DNA of 47,083 nt, from assembly GCA_910585485.1 (NCBI GenBank), contig CAJUEZ010000015.1, positions 1 to 47,083 of the forward strand, written 5' to 3'. Positions 1 to 7,411 of the stretch are shown here, piece by piece. How positions within the stretch are numbered: the first letter of the stretch is position 1; every line of letters begins with the position of its first letter. The translations under genes were made by a program, and so were the position numbers. This stretch comes from an uncultured Clostridia bacterium (GTDB taxonomy: Bacteria; Bacillota; Clostridia; UBA1381). The notes beneath the pieces were generated by a model. It was given only the letters and a program-made list of their open reading frames with translations. It ran no database searches and was not told where the DNA came from.

Positions 1-608
1 TGAAAAAACGGCTTGAAGCTGAAGGAAAAAAAGTAAAACTGGTTTCTTTTCCGGCTTACGACAAGCCCTCGTCAACCCTTGTGAAAATGTATCTTGACGG
101 TGATTTTGGAGATAAACCTTCAGATGTAAACGCTTATGCGACATCGACTTTATTTGCGGCGGATCGCTTTGCGACATACAGAACAGACTGGGGAAAAGAA
201 TATAAAAACGATACAATTATAATTGCGGACAGATATGTTTCTTCAAATCTTATACATCAGGCAAGTAAGATAGATAGTGAAAGCGAAAAGGATAAATTTC
301 TTGCGTGGCTTGATGAACTTGAACACGGTATATATGAACTTCCGCGTCCTGATGTCACAATTTTTCTTGATATGCCGCCCGAATACGGGGCGCGTCTGAT
401 GCGTGACAGAGCCAATAAGGCTAATGGGGACAGTAAAAAGGATATACATGAGAGCGATTTTTCATATCTTGAAAAGAGTTATAAAAATGCCGTATATGTG
501 GCGGAACGCTTTGACTGGAAAAAGATTCCCTGTGTCAGCGGCGGGGGGATTCGCTCGGTAGAGGAAATCGGCGATGATATATATTCCGCTATAAAGGAGT
601 TATTATAA
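1..608 (+). CDS. tmk: Thymidylate kinase (dTMP kinase), 5' end outside window
   Basis: The frame is open from base 3 without a start codon, so the N-terminus with the P-loop lies upstream of the window. The visible ~200 residues fit dTMP kinase, which phosphorylates dTMP to dTDP in the cytoplasm. They show a DRYVSSNLIHQ segment (the DRY/substrate motif), FLDMPPEYGARLMRDR (core strand followed by the arginine-bearing LID side), and a C-terminal helix ending IKELL. An ATG at 81 is internal: the coding frame continues upstream with family-like sequence (VSFPAYDKPSS). The stop overlaps the next ATG by one base (TAATG), so the two genes are probably translationally coupled. A related deoxynucleoside kinase is the main alternative. 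Confidence 0.85.
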   Translation, partial: KKRLEAEGKKVKLVSFPAYDKPSSTLVKMYLDGDFGDKPSDVNAYATSTLFAADRFATYRTDWGKEYKNDTIIIADRYVSSNLIHQASKIDSESEKDKFLAWLDELEHGIYELPRPDVTIFLDMPPEYGARLMRDRANKANGDSKKDIHESDFSYLEKSYKNAVYVAERFDWKKIPCVSGGGIRSVEEIGDDIYSAIKELL

Positions 609-1240
609 TGAAAAAAATACTTTGTTTCGGTGATTCAAACACATGGGGTCATAATCCTTTGGATTGTTCTCAGCTTGAAAGACGTTGGTGCGTTGTTTTA
701 CAGGAAATGATGAATGAATGTGAAATTGTGCAGGACGGACGATGCGGAAGAACTACGAAGTTTGATGTTATTGATATGCCTGACACTAATGGCATTGTGA
801 CGTTTCGCGAACGCTATTTTGCCAACGAGAATGAATTTGATTTAATAATAATTATGCTTGGCACGAATGATTTGCTTAATCAATTTAAGTGTAAAGCGGA
901 AGAAACTGCTGATACTATAGCTGAATACATAAAAGAATACCGTGACAAGTTCGAAAAAAACACGACGGAGTTTCTTGTTATTTCTCCGATACTTGTGCGT
1001 GAGAACGTCATGGAAAATCCAATATTTAAAGAACAGTACAGTCCTTTCGCAATAGAAGAGTCAAAACGCTTTAGCGAATGTATTGAAAATATGGTGAAAC
1101 ATAATGACGCACATTTTTTGGACGCGGCAAAGTATGCGTCAGCGTCAGAACTGGACGGAGTGCATATGGACGATAAGGAGCACAAAAAACTTGCTTTAGC
1201 GGTAGCGGATAAAATTAAGTCAATTCTGTTTTGGGAGTAG
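608..1240 (+). CDS. SGNH/GDSL-family hydrolase (cytoplasmic esterase-like)
   Basis: A 210-residue protein of the SGNH hydrolase fold. Block I is FGDSNTWG with the nucleophile Ser at about residue 10, block III is GTND at 85-88, and block V is DGVH near the C-terminus, giving the Ser-Asp-His set. The length and the FGDSNTWG start resemble single-domain arylesterase/acyl-esterase members rather than secreted lipases, and no signal peptide or membrane segment is visible. It overlaps the thymidylate kinase gene by one base and is followed after five bases by the dehydrogenase gene, so the three form one operon. The substrate cannot be told from sequence. Confidence 0.8.
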   Translation: MKKILCFGDSNTWGHNPLDCSQLERRWCVVLQEMMNECEIVQDGRCGRTTKFDVIDMPDTNGIVTFRERYFANENEFDLIIIMLGTNDLLNQFKCKAEETADTIAEYIKEYRDKFEKNTTEFLVISPILVRENVMENPIFKEQYSPFAIEESKRFSECIENMVKHNDAHFLDAAKYASASELDGVHMDDKEHKKLALAVADKIKSILFWE

Positions 1241-1245
1241 TTTAT

Positions 1246-2817
1246 ATGATAAGAATTTCGGATATAAAAATGGGACTTGACGACACAGAGTCGGATCTTA
1301 AGAAAAAAGTCTTAAAACGTCTTGGCGTAAACAGCGTCAAATCCTTTGAAATATCAAAAAAATCAATAGACGCGCGTAAAAAGCCGGAAATATACTATGT
1401 CTATTCGGTAGATGTGGCAGTTGATAACGAAAAGCGGCTTGCGCAAAAAATAAAAAACGCTCAGATAGTAGAAAAAAAGCCGTATGTGTTTCCAAAGGGG
1501 AATCCAATAAACAAGCCTATAGTTATAGTCGGCACAGGTCCTGCGGGACTCATGTGCGGACTTACGCTCGCCCAAAACGGATATAAGGTGATTTTGCTTG
1601 AACGCGGAAAACGCGTTGATGACAGAAAAAAAGATGTGGAAGCGTTTTGGGAAGCGGGATTTTTAAATCCTGAATCGAACGTGCAGTTCGGCGAGGGCGG
1701 CGCGGGAACGTTTTCGGACGGCAAACTAACTACTGGTATAAAGGATTTTCGAATCAGAAAAGTGCTTGAGGAGTTTTATGCTCACGGTGCGCCGAAGGAA
1801 ATACTGTATTATTCAAAACCTCATGTGGGCACAGATAATCTGTATAAAATGGTAGCGTCAATCCGTAATGAGATAATAAGACTCGGCGGCGAAGTCAGGT
1901 TTTCCAATAAACTTACCAATATAAAAACCTCGGACGGAAAAATATGCGCGGCAGTTGCAGAGAATGAAAACGGGTCATATGAGATAGAAACTGATAACAT
2001 TGTGCTCGCTATAGGGCATAGCGCGAGGGACACGTTTGAAATGCTGTATAAGCGCAATATAGCGATGGAGCAGAAAAGTTTTTCAGTCGGAGCGAGAATT
2101 GAGCATTCTCAGGAAATGATAAATAAAAGCCAGTATGGAAAGCTTTATAAAAAACTTCCGGCGGCAGATTACAAGATGGCAGTTCATCTTGAAAACGGGC
2201 GGGGAGCGTACACATTTTGCATGTGTCCGGGCGGTCAGGTGGTGGCCTCGGCTTCTGAGGACGGCGGAGTGGTGACAAATGGTATGAGTTACTTTGCGCG
2301 TGACGGCAAAAACGCTAACAGCGCTTTGCTTGTAAATGTTACTCCGGAGGATTTTAAAACATCAGACCCGCTTGCGGGAATGTATTTTCAGCGTGAAATA
2401 GAACAGCGCGCATTTGAGATGTGCGGAAAAAACTATGACGCGCCATGCCAAAGAGTCGGTGATTTTTTAAAAATACCAAATGACGGAAAAAATAATGTTG
2501 AGCCGACATATAAGCCTGATGTGGTATGGACAAATTTTGATGAGATTTTTCCGAGATTTGTGACCGATTCAATGCGTGAGGCTATAATCAAGATGGATAA
2601 TAAGCTGAAAGGCTTTGCAGATTCCGGCGCGGTGATTACAGGACCTGAAACTCGTTCATCATCGCCGGTACGGCTCGTGAGAGATAAAAAATTCATGCAA
2701 TCAAATATTAAAGGTCTGTATCCGTGCGGTGAGGGCGCGGGATATGCGGGAGGAATAATGTCAGCCGCGGTGGACGGAATAAAGGTCGCGGAAAGGATTG
2801 CGGTTAATAATAAGTAA
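1246..2817 (+). CDS. FAD-dependent dehydrogenase (COG2509-type, function unknown)
   Basis: A protein of about 523 residues. A Rossmann dinucleotide-binding motif VGTGPAGLMCGL lies near residue 95, followed by an ERG acidic end of the second strand. Further on are FGEGGAGTFSDGKL, an NIVLAIGHSARDT segment, and a C-terminal GLYPCGEGAGYAGGI that closes the FAD site. The ~90-residue N-terminal extension before the FAD domain is typical of this uncharacterised dehydrogenase family. I start it at ATG 1246, with GGGAG at 1233-1237, rather than at the in-frame TTG 1231 inside the upstream gene. It is the last gene before a strong bidirectional terminator. Substrate and physiological role are unknown. 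Confidence 0.82.
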   Translation: MIRISDIKMGLDDTESDLKKKVLKRLGVNSVKSFEISKKSIDARKKPEIYYVYSVDVAVDNEKRLAQKIKNAQIVEKKPYVFPKGNPINKPIVIVGTGPAGLMCGLTLAQNGYKVILLERGKRVDDRKKDVEAFWEAGFLNPESNVQFGEGGAGTFSDGKLTTGIKDFRIRKVLEEFYAHGAPKEILYYSKPHVGTDNLYKMVASIRNEIIRLGGEVRFSNKLTNIKTSDGKICAAVAENENGSYEIETDNIVLAIGHSARDTFEMLYKRNIAMEQKSFSVGARIEHSQEMINKSQYGKLYKKLPAADYKMAVHLENGRGAYTFCMCPGGQVVASASEDGGVVTNGMSYFARDGKNANSALLVNVTPEDFKTSDPLAGMYFQREIEQRAFEMCGKNYDAPCQRVGDFLKIPNDGKNNVEPTYKPDVVWTNFDEIFPRFVTDSMREAIIKMDNKLKGFADSGAVITGPETRSSSPVRLVRDKKFMQSNIKGLYPCGEGAGYAGGIMSAAVDGIKVAERIAVNNK

Positions 2818-2841
2818 AAGGCACGGTTTTCCGTGCCTTTT
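2816..2841. terminator. Bidirectional intrinsic terminator
   Basis: An 11-bp perfect stem (AAAAGGCACGG / CCGTGCCTTTT) with a TTTT loop lies between convergent genes and ends in T runs on both strands. It serves the dehydrogenase operon on the plus strand and the thi operon on the minus strand. Confidence 0.9.
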
Positions 2842-2859
2842 GAATTTCAGAACAAGTTG

Positions 2860-3648
2860 TTATCTGTTAGGGTTGATTTTGTACATATGATTTAATGGAC
2901 CGCTGCCTTTCCCTAAATCAAGCATATCGGAAAGTGCACCTGTAATATATGACTTTGCGTTTTTGACTGCCGTTTTCATATCACAGTCGATGGCGAGATT
3001 CGCCGCGATGGCGGAGGATAGAGTGCATCCTGTGCCATGAGTGTTGGGATTATTGATTCGCTCACCCTTAAACCATTCCGCGCTGCCGCTGTAAAGCAAA
3101 TCATTGCTCGTGTTTGCGAGGTGACCGCCTTTTAAAAGCACGGCTGAGTTGTATTTATTATATATATTTTCAGCGGCTCGCTCCATATCAATTTCATTCC
3201 GTATTTCAAATCCGCATAGTATCTGAGCCTCATACAGATTAGGTGTTATGATGTACGCAAGTGGAAACAGGAGAGAAGTCAAAGCGTCTATCGCGTCAGG
3301 ACGCAGAAGCGTATGACCGCTCGTGGACACCATGACAGGGTCGAGAACTATGTTTTTTGCGTTATATTCAGTAAGCTTGCGAGCTATTGTTTTTGCTATT
3401 TCAGTTGATGATACCATTCCGATTTTAACGCTGTCAGGAAAAATATCGGTAAAAACAGCGTCAAGCTGTGACGCGACAGTATCAGAGGGAATATCGAACA
3501 CTCCAAATACACCTTGAGTATTCTGAGACGTTACGGATGTAATCGCGCTCATTCCGAATACTCCGTGCGCGGCAAAAGTTTTAAGGTCTGCCTGAATACC
3601 CGCGCCTCCGCTTGAATCAGAACCTGCTATAGTAAGTGTTGTTTTCAT
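2860..3648 (-). CDS. thiD: Hydroxymethylpyrimidine/phosphomethylpyrimidine kinase
   Basis: A 262-residue ribokinase-fold protein that phosphorylates HMP and then HMP-P to HMP-PP for thiamine synthesis. The N-terminus TIAGSDSSGGAGIQADLKTF is the ThiD signature. NIVLDPVMVSTSGHTLL and the C-terminal anion-hole motif THGTGCTLSSA (Asp-type base neighbourhood replaced as usual in ThiD by the GTGC loop) are intact, and the length is normal. Its ATG overlaps the thiE stop (ATGA), so it is the last gene of the thiW-thiM-thiE-thiD operon. No thiC or thiG is present in the window, so the operon looks like a salvage set for HMP and thiazole rather than de novo synthesis. Confidence 0.95.
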   Translation of the reverse strand: MKTTLTIAGSDSSGGAGIQADLKTFAAHGVFGMSAITSVTSQNTQGVFGVFDIPSDTVASQLDAVFTDIFPDSVKIGMVSSTEIAKTIARKLTEYNAKNIVLDPVMVSTSGHTLLRPDAIDALTSLLFPLAYIITPNLYEAQILCGFEIRNEIDMERAAENIYNKYNSAVLLKGGHLANTSNDLLYSGSAEWFKGERINNPNTHGTGCTLSSAIAANLAIDCDMKTAVKNAKSYITGALSDMLDLGKGSGPLNHMYKINPNR

Positions 3649-4280
3649 ATTATTTCACCTGTCTTTCTGTATAAATCCAAAACTGCTTTATTTATATCGC
3701 TTTGCGCGAAAATACCTGATACTACAGCGACACCCGCTATGCCTGTATCCGCAAGCTTTAATATATTTTCATTTGTGATTCCGCCTATTGCGACAACGGG
3801 AATACTGACGGAACCGGTTATGCTCCTCAGCGTTTCAATATCCATCTTCTTTGCGTTGCCTTTTGTGGTAGTACCGAATATTGCGCCGCTTCCAAGGTAG
3901 TCAGCACCGTCACTTTCGGCTTTTTGAGCCTGTGGAATAGTTTTGGCAGTAACACCTATTATTTTATTGTTTCCGAGGATTTTTCGTGCCTCATGTGCGG
4001 ACATATCGTCCTGACCGATGTGTATGCCGTCGGCATCAACCGCTTTGGCAACCTCGATATTGTCGTTTATAATCAGCGGAACGTTGTATTTTTGGCAGAT
4101 GGGTTTTATTTGCTCGGCAGATTTTATAAAATCTTCCAAAGACATATTTTTTTCCCTTAACTGCAACAAAGTAACACCGCTTTTTAAAGCTTTTTCAACG
4201 TCTTCAGCCAAACTTCTGCTGTGAAGCCATGACCTGTCTGTTACCGCATAAAGACGCAATGATTCTTTATTTATACTCAA
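3645..4280 (-). CDS. thiE: Thiamine-phosphate synthase
   Basis: Joins HMP-PP and thiazole phosphate to thiamine phosphate. TIM-barrel motifs are present in order: LRLYAVTDRSW, LLQLREKN, DADGIHIGQDD, YLGSGAIFGTTTKG and VVAIGGI. The open frame extends to 4412 inside thiM, but that part is a shadow. I choose a TTG start at 4280 because GGAGG lies 9 bases before it (4291-4295) and it yields 211 residues, the usual ThiE length. This start overlaps the thiM stop by 14 bases, suggesting coupled translation. The 3' end overlaps thiD by 4 bases. An ATG start could only be obtained by accepting thiM-overlapping residues with no ThiE similarity. Confidence 0.93.
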   Translation of the reverse strand: MSINKESLRLYAVTDRSWLHSRSLAEDVEKALKSGVTLLQLREKNMSLEDFIKSAEQIKPICQKYNVPLIINDNIEVAKAVDADGIHIGQDDMSAHEARKILGNNKIIGVTAKTIPQAQKAESDGADYLGSGAIFGTTTKGNAKKMDIETLRSITGSVSIPVVAIGGITNENILKLADTGIAGVAVVSGIFAQSDINKAVLDLYRKTGEII

Positions 4281-5052
4281 TTTTAAAAACCTCCGTGTCA
4301 GGATTGGTAATTTCATCAAAAAAATTGTTTTTGTAGCTTGCGGCTCCAATGCCGCGGACGTATGCCTTTTTGCCGCAGTGACCGTAAACGGCGAAAGCCG
4401 CTGATACAGCATTTAGCATATTATCGCTATTTGCCGCGGTGAACGCTCCTATAACAGACGAAAGCATACAGCCCATTCCTGTGATTTTGCGCATCATTTC
4501 ATGACCGCTTCGGATTATCGCAACGCGAGAACCGTCAGTGATTATATCTGTTTCGCCGCTCACACCTACAACAGTGCATGTTTTCTTTGCCAGTTGTTTT
4601 GCTGAGAATGTGATACTTTGAATGTCAGATATACCGTCAGAATCCACACCGGAGATGTTTTGGTTATTAAGGCAAATACTTTTTAGTTCTGAAGCGTTAA
4701 GGCGAATAACATTGGGTTTTACCTGTGATATAACCGCATTGACCGCGTTTGTGCGGAATTTAGAAATACCCGCGCCGACAGGGTCAAGGATTATGGGGAT
4801 ACCTTTTTTATTTGCCGCGCTGCCCGCCGCAAGCATTGCTTCAAGTCTTTGCTGCGAGATGGTGCCGGTGTTTATAACAAGCGCGTCCGCAATGGACGCG
4901 ACTTCGTACGCTTCAAGAGGATTATCCGCCATTATTGGTGACGCGCCTATTGCGAGGGTGATATTTGCGCAGTCTGTCGCGGAAACGTAATTTGTGATAT
5001 TATGAACAAGCGGACGCATTGTTTTTACATTGTTAATTATTTTTGAAATCAT
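4267..5052 (-). CDS. thiM: Hydroxyethylthiazole kinase
   Basis: Phosphorylates 4-methyl-5-(2-hydroxyethyl)thiazole, the salvage route to the thiazole half of thiamine. Family motifs are LVHNITNYV near the N-terminus, ASPIMADNP, ILDPVGAG, and ITGMGCMLSSVIGAF with the conserved Cys of the anion-hole loop. I use ATG 5052, preceded by GAGG eight bases upstream, instead of the in-frame GTG at 5061, which has no room for a ribosome site. The thiW stop overlaps the ribosome site region, so the genes are tightly coupled. The length of 261 residues is normal. Confidence 0.94.
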   Translation of the reverse strand: MISKIINNVKTMRPLVHNITNYVSATDCANITLAIGASPIMADNPLEAYEVASIADALVINTGTISQQRLEAMLAAGSAANKKGIPIILDPVGAGISKFRTNAVNAVISQVKPNVIRLNASELKSICLNNQNISGVDSDGISDIQSITFSAKQLAKKTCTVVGVSGETDIITDGSRVAIIRSGHEMMRKITGMGCMLSSVIGAFTAANSDNMLNAVSAAFAVYGHCGKKAYVRGIGAASYKNNFFDEITNPDTEVFKIEYK

Positions 5053-5057
5053 ATATT

Positions 5058-5555
5058 TCACCTCAGAAACTTATCAAGAGCGTGTGTATGCTTTAGAGCT
5101 GCAACAAGAAAAATTGCTATAATTGTGCCGCCTGCCGAGCTGATTGCAAAAGGTATTGCGTAAGCAAATATCGCCGTCTCTTTTCCCATGACAAACAACG
5201 CGATAGGATAAGCGGCAAGCGCGCCGATAATACCTGTGCCTGCAAGTTCTCCTATGTATGCCAAAGGCAGATTTTTTGAATGCTTATATAAAATTGCGCT
5301 CAGGAGCGCTCCGCATATACTTCCGGGGAAAGCGAGAAGTGTTCCCATACCTGCCGCAAGACGAAGAAGCGAGGTGATAAAAGCCATTGTAAAGCCGTAG
5401 AAAGGACCTAAAAATACGGCGGCAAGTATATTTATAAGATGCTGAACGGGAAAGCATTTTGACGCGCCTACAGGAATAGCGAGAGGTGAGCATATAACTC
5501 CTATCGCTATAAGCAAACCGGCGATGGCTAATTTTTTTGTAGTGATTTTTTTCAT
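5058..5555 (-). CDS. thiW: Thiazole transporter substrate-binding S component (ECF type)
   Basis: A 165-residue integral membrane protein with about five hydrophobic segments, starting after a short basic N-terminus (MKKITTKKLAIAGLLIA). The PVGASKCFPVQHLINILAAVFLGP stretch is characteristic of ThiW, the predicted hydroxyethylthiazole-specific S component that works with a shared ECF energising module encoded elsewhere. Its position as first gene of a thiM-thiE-thiD operon fits thiazole uptake followed by phosphorylation. The start is ATG 5555, with AAGGAG about eight bases upstream; the TTG at 5561 in the same frame is rejected. Confidence 0.9.
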   Translation of the reverse strand: MKKITTKKLAIAGLLIAIGVICSPLAIPVGASKCFPVQHLINILAAVFLGPFYGFTMAFITSLLRLAAGMGTLLAFPGSICGALLSAILYKHSKNLPLAYIGELAGTGIIGALAAYPIALFVMGKETAIFAYAIPFAISSAGGTIIAIFLVAALKHTHALDKFLR

Positions 5556-5570
5556 ACACAAAACTCCTTT

Positions 5571-5588
5571 TATACTTTTTCAAGTATA
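5571..5588. promoter_or_regulatory. Palindrome over the thi promoter -10 and start site
   Basis: A perfect 7-bp inverted repeat, TATACTT-N4-AAGTATA, includes the -10 hexamer of the thi operon promoter and the expected transcription start. The position is that of a repressor operator. No regulator gene is adjacent, so the binding protein is unknown. Confidence 0.45.
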
Positions 5589-5611
5589 CCACGCATACAG
5601 TATAAAGTCAA
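5583..5611 (-). promoter_or_regulatory. Sigma-A promoter of the thiW-thiM-thiE-thiD operon
   Basis: On the minus strand TTGACT (5606-5611) and TATACT (5583-5588) are separated by 17 bp. The expected start near 5576 leaves a leader of only ~20 nt before ATG 5555, too short for a TPP riboswitch. Confidence 0.75.
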
Positions 5612-5671
5612 TAAACCGATCGCGGTGCGACAAGAAAAAATCGCATAGTATAGCCTTTTTGCACAAAGCAC

Positions 5672-5700
5672 TTGTAAAAAGCTGAAAAATCTGATATAAT
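5672..5700 (+). promoter_or_regulatory. Sigma-A promoter of trpB
   Basis: TTGTAA (5672-5677) and TATAAT (5695-5700) have a 17-bp spacer, and TG precedes the -10 (TGATATAAT). The leader to the GTG start is ~33 nt and contains no T-box, leader peptide or terminator. Confidence 0.75.
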
Positions 5701-5739
5701 AATCAGCACAGTAATGTTTTTTGAGAGGAGAATAGAATA

Positions 5740-6930
5740 GTGGAAAAAAAGGGAAGATACGGAGAATACGGCGGACAGTACGCAGGAGAAACCCTGATGA
5801 ACTCGCTGATAAATCTTGAGGAAGCATTTAATAAGTACAAGAATGACGAGGATTTTGTAAAAGAACTTAATTTTTATCATAAACAGTATACAGGAAGACC
5901 ATCGGTTCTTTATTATGCCGAAAAAATGACTAAGGATATAGGCGGCGCTAAAATTTACCTTAAGCGCGAAGATTTGAATCATACGGGAGCGCATAAAATA
6001 AATAACGTAATCGGACAATGTCTTCTTGCGAAAAGAATGGGAAAGAAGAAGGTGATTGCGGAAACAGGCGCCGGACAGCATGGTGTTGCCACAGCGACTT
6101 TTGCCGCTGTTTTGGGACTGGAATGTGATGTTTATATGGGAATAGAGGACACAAAGAGACAGTCTCTTAATGTTTTCAGAATGAATCTGCTCGGAGCGCA
6201 GGTGCATCCGGTGACATCGGGAACAGGCACTTTGAAAGATGCTACAAATGAGGCGCTTAGAGCGTGGACAGCTAATGCGGACGATACTTTTTATGTGCTC
6301 GGCAGCGCTGTCGGTCCGCATCCTTATCCTGAGATGGTTAAGCATTTCCAGAGTATCATAAGCAAGGAAACAAGAAAGCAGATAATTGAAATGGAAGGAC
6401 GTCTTCCTGACGCTGTTATGGCATGCGTAGGCGGCGGTTCAAACGCAATCGGTATGTTTGCTGATTTTATAGATGAGCCATCCGTTAAGATGTATGGAGC
6501 GGAGGCAGCCGGAGACGGTGTTGAGACAGGAAGACACGCGGCAACGATTTCCGCCGGCAGTGTTGGAGTCCTGCATGGTATGAAATCGCTGTTTTTGCAG
6601 GATAATGGAGGCAATATAATGCCCGTTTATTCAATTTCTGCCGGATTGGACTATCCCGGTATAGGTCCTGAACATGCTGCTATGGCGAAAAGCGGAAGAT
6701 GTGAGTATTATCCTATAACTGACAGCGAGTCGGTAGACGCTTTTGTGTATTTGTCGCGTACAGAGGGAATTATTCCCGCTATTGAGTCTGCTCATGCTAT
6801 TGCCCTTGCGCGTAAAATCGCGCCTAAAATGGGTAAGGACGAAATTCTTGTCATCTGTCTTTCAGGACGCGGTGACAAAGACGTTTATTCGGTAGCGAAA
6901 TATTTAGGTAAAGATATTTCAGAAGAATAA
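5740..6930 (+). CDS. trpB: Tryptophan synthase beta chain
   Basis: A 396-residue PLP enzyme that condenses indole with serine to tryptophan. The PLP lysine is K86 in HTGAHKINN. The catalytic glutamate is in AETGAGQHGVA at about residue 108, the phosphate-binding loop is GGGSNAIG, and the C-terminal CLSGRGDKD is intact. It is the trpB1 type by the GGQY.GETLM N-terminus. The start is GTG 5740 with AGGAG ending 9 bases upstream. It stands alone: no trpA or other trp genes flank it, it has its own promoter and terminator, and it is divergent from the thi operon. It may pair with a distant TrpA or salvage free indole. Confidence 0.95.
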   Translation: MEKKGRYGEYGGQYAGETLMNSLINLEEAFNKYKNDEDFVKELNFYHKQYTGRPSVLYYAEKMTKDIGGAKIYLKREDLNHTGAHKINNVIGQCLLAKRMGKKKVIAETGAGQHGVATATFAAVLGLECDVYMGIEDTKRQSLNVFRMNLLGAQVHPVTSGTGTLKDATNEALRAWTANADDTFYVLGSAVGPHPYPEMVKHFQSIISKETRKQIIEMEGRLPDAVMACVGGGSNAIGMFADFIDEPSVKMYGAEAAGDGVETGRHAATISAGSVGVLHGMKSLFLQDNGGNIMPVYSISAGLDYPGIGPEHAAMAKSGRCEYYPITDSESVDAFVYLSRTEGIIPAIESAHAIALARKIAPKMGKDEILVICLSGRGDKDVYSVAKYLGKDISEE

Positions 6931-6931
6931 T

Positions 6932-6961
6932 AAAAATGGCGTTCGCATGAACGCCATTTTT
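6932..6961. terminator. Bidirectional intrinsic terminator after trpB
   Basis: A 13-bp perfect stem (AAAAATGGCGTTC / GAACGCCATTTTT) with a GCAT loop lies between the convergent trpB and the small YtxH-like gene. Confidence 0.9.
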
Positions 6962-6973
6962 CAAAAGATGCGT

Positions 6974-7153
6974 TTAATGAAGCATACCGAGAGTTGTGTC
7001 TATAACAGAACCTCTATTTTTGAATATGCCTTCAGTTTTCTTGGCGATTTTGTGACGATCACGCTCTGACATAGGGTCTGTTATCATGGTGACAGCCGCT
7101 CCTACTACAAGTCCTGTCGCCATACCTTTCATAAATCCCGAAAATTTGTGCAT
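6974..7153 (-). CDS. Small YtxH-like membrane-associated protein
   Basis: A 59-residue protein starting at ATG 7153 behind a full AAGGAGG eight bases upstream; the in-frame extension to 7177 is unsupported. It begins MHKFSGFMKGMATGLVVGAAVTMI, one glycine/alanine-rich hydrophobic segment that could span the membrane. A polar, basic tail with TDPMSERDRHKIAKKTEG follows. This layout resembles the short YtxH-domain proteins of Bacillota, whose function is poorly defined. It is a single-gene unit, convergent with trpB. Confidence 0.65.
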   Translation of the reverse strand: MHKFSGFMKGMATGLVVGAAVTMITDPMSERDRHKIAKKTEGIFKNRGSVIDTTLGMLH

Positions 7154-7318
7154 TGTATTATCCTCCTTAAAATACATAAGATATATAAAGTAATTGTTTT
7201 AACCGCAATTTCATTGTTCACTGTTAGTATTGGATAAAAAAACGGCGATTAAACCAGTGAATAACTGAATAATAATGAAGAAAAAACAACTGTAAAGAAA
7301 ATTTAACAAAAATTAATG

Positions 7319-7347
7319 TTGACGAAAACGCAATAGTGTTATACTAT
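7319..7347 (+). promoter_or_regulatory. Likely promoter of the DUF1015 gene
   Basis: TTGACG (7319-7324) is followed after 17 bp by TACTAT (7342-7347); an overlapping TATACT at 7340 would give a 15-bp spacer. The rest of the 7154-7411 gap is AT-rich with no further clear element. Confidence 0.5.
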
Positions 7348-7411
7348 ATAAGTAGCAATATGTTTAAACGTTTTTTTGGCTAACTGGATAAAGAAAGGTT
7401 ATGGTATTAAT

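Noticed and set aside
4281..4412. N-terminal extension of thiE
   Set aside because: It lies entirely in thiM coding sequence and has no ThiE similarity; GGAGG supports the TTG at 4280.
5555..5740. TPP riboswitch upstream of the thi operon
   Set aside because: No CTGAGA-type thi-box or closing helices were found on the minus strand, and the predicted leader is too short.
5608..6345. 245-codon ORF on the minus strand opposite trpB
   Set aside because: Antisense shadow of trpB and its promoter, with no ribosome site and Cys/Arg/Ser-rich nonsense composition.
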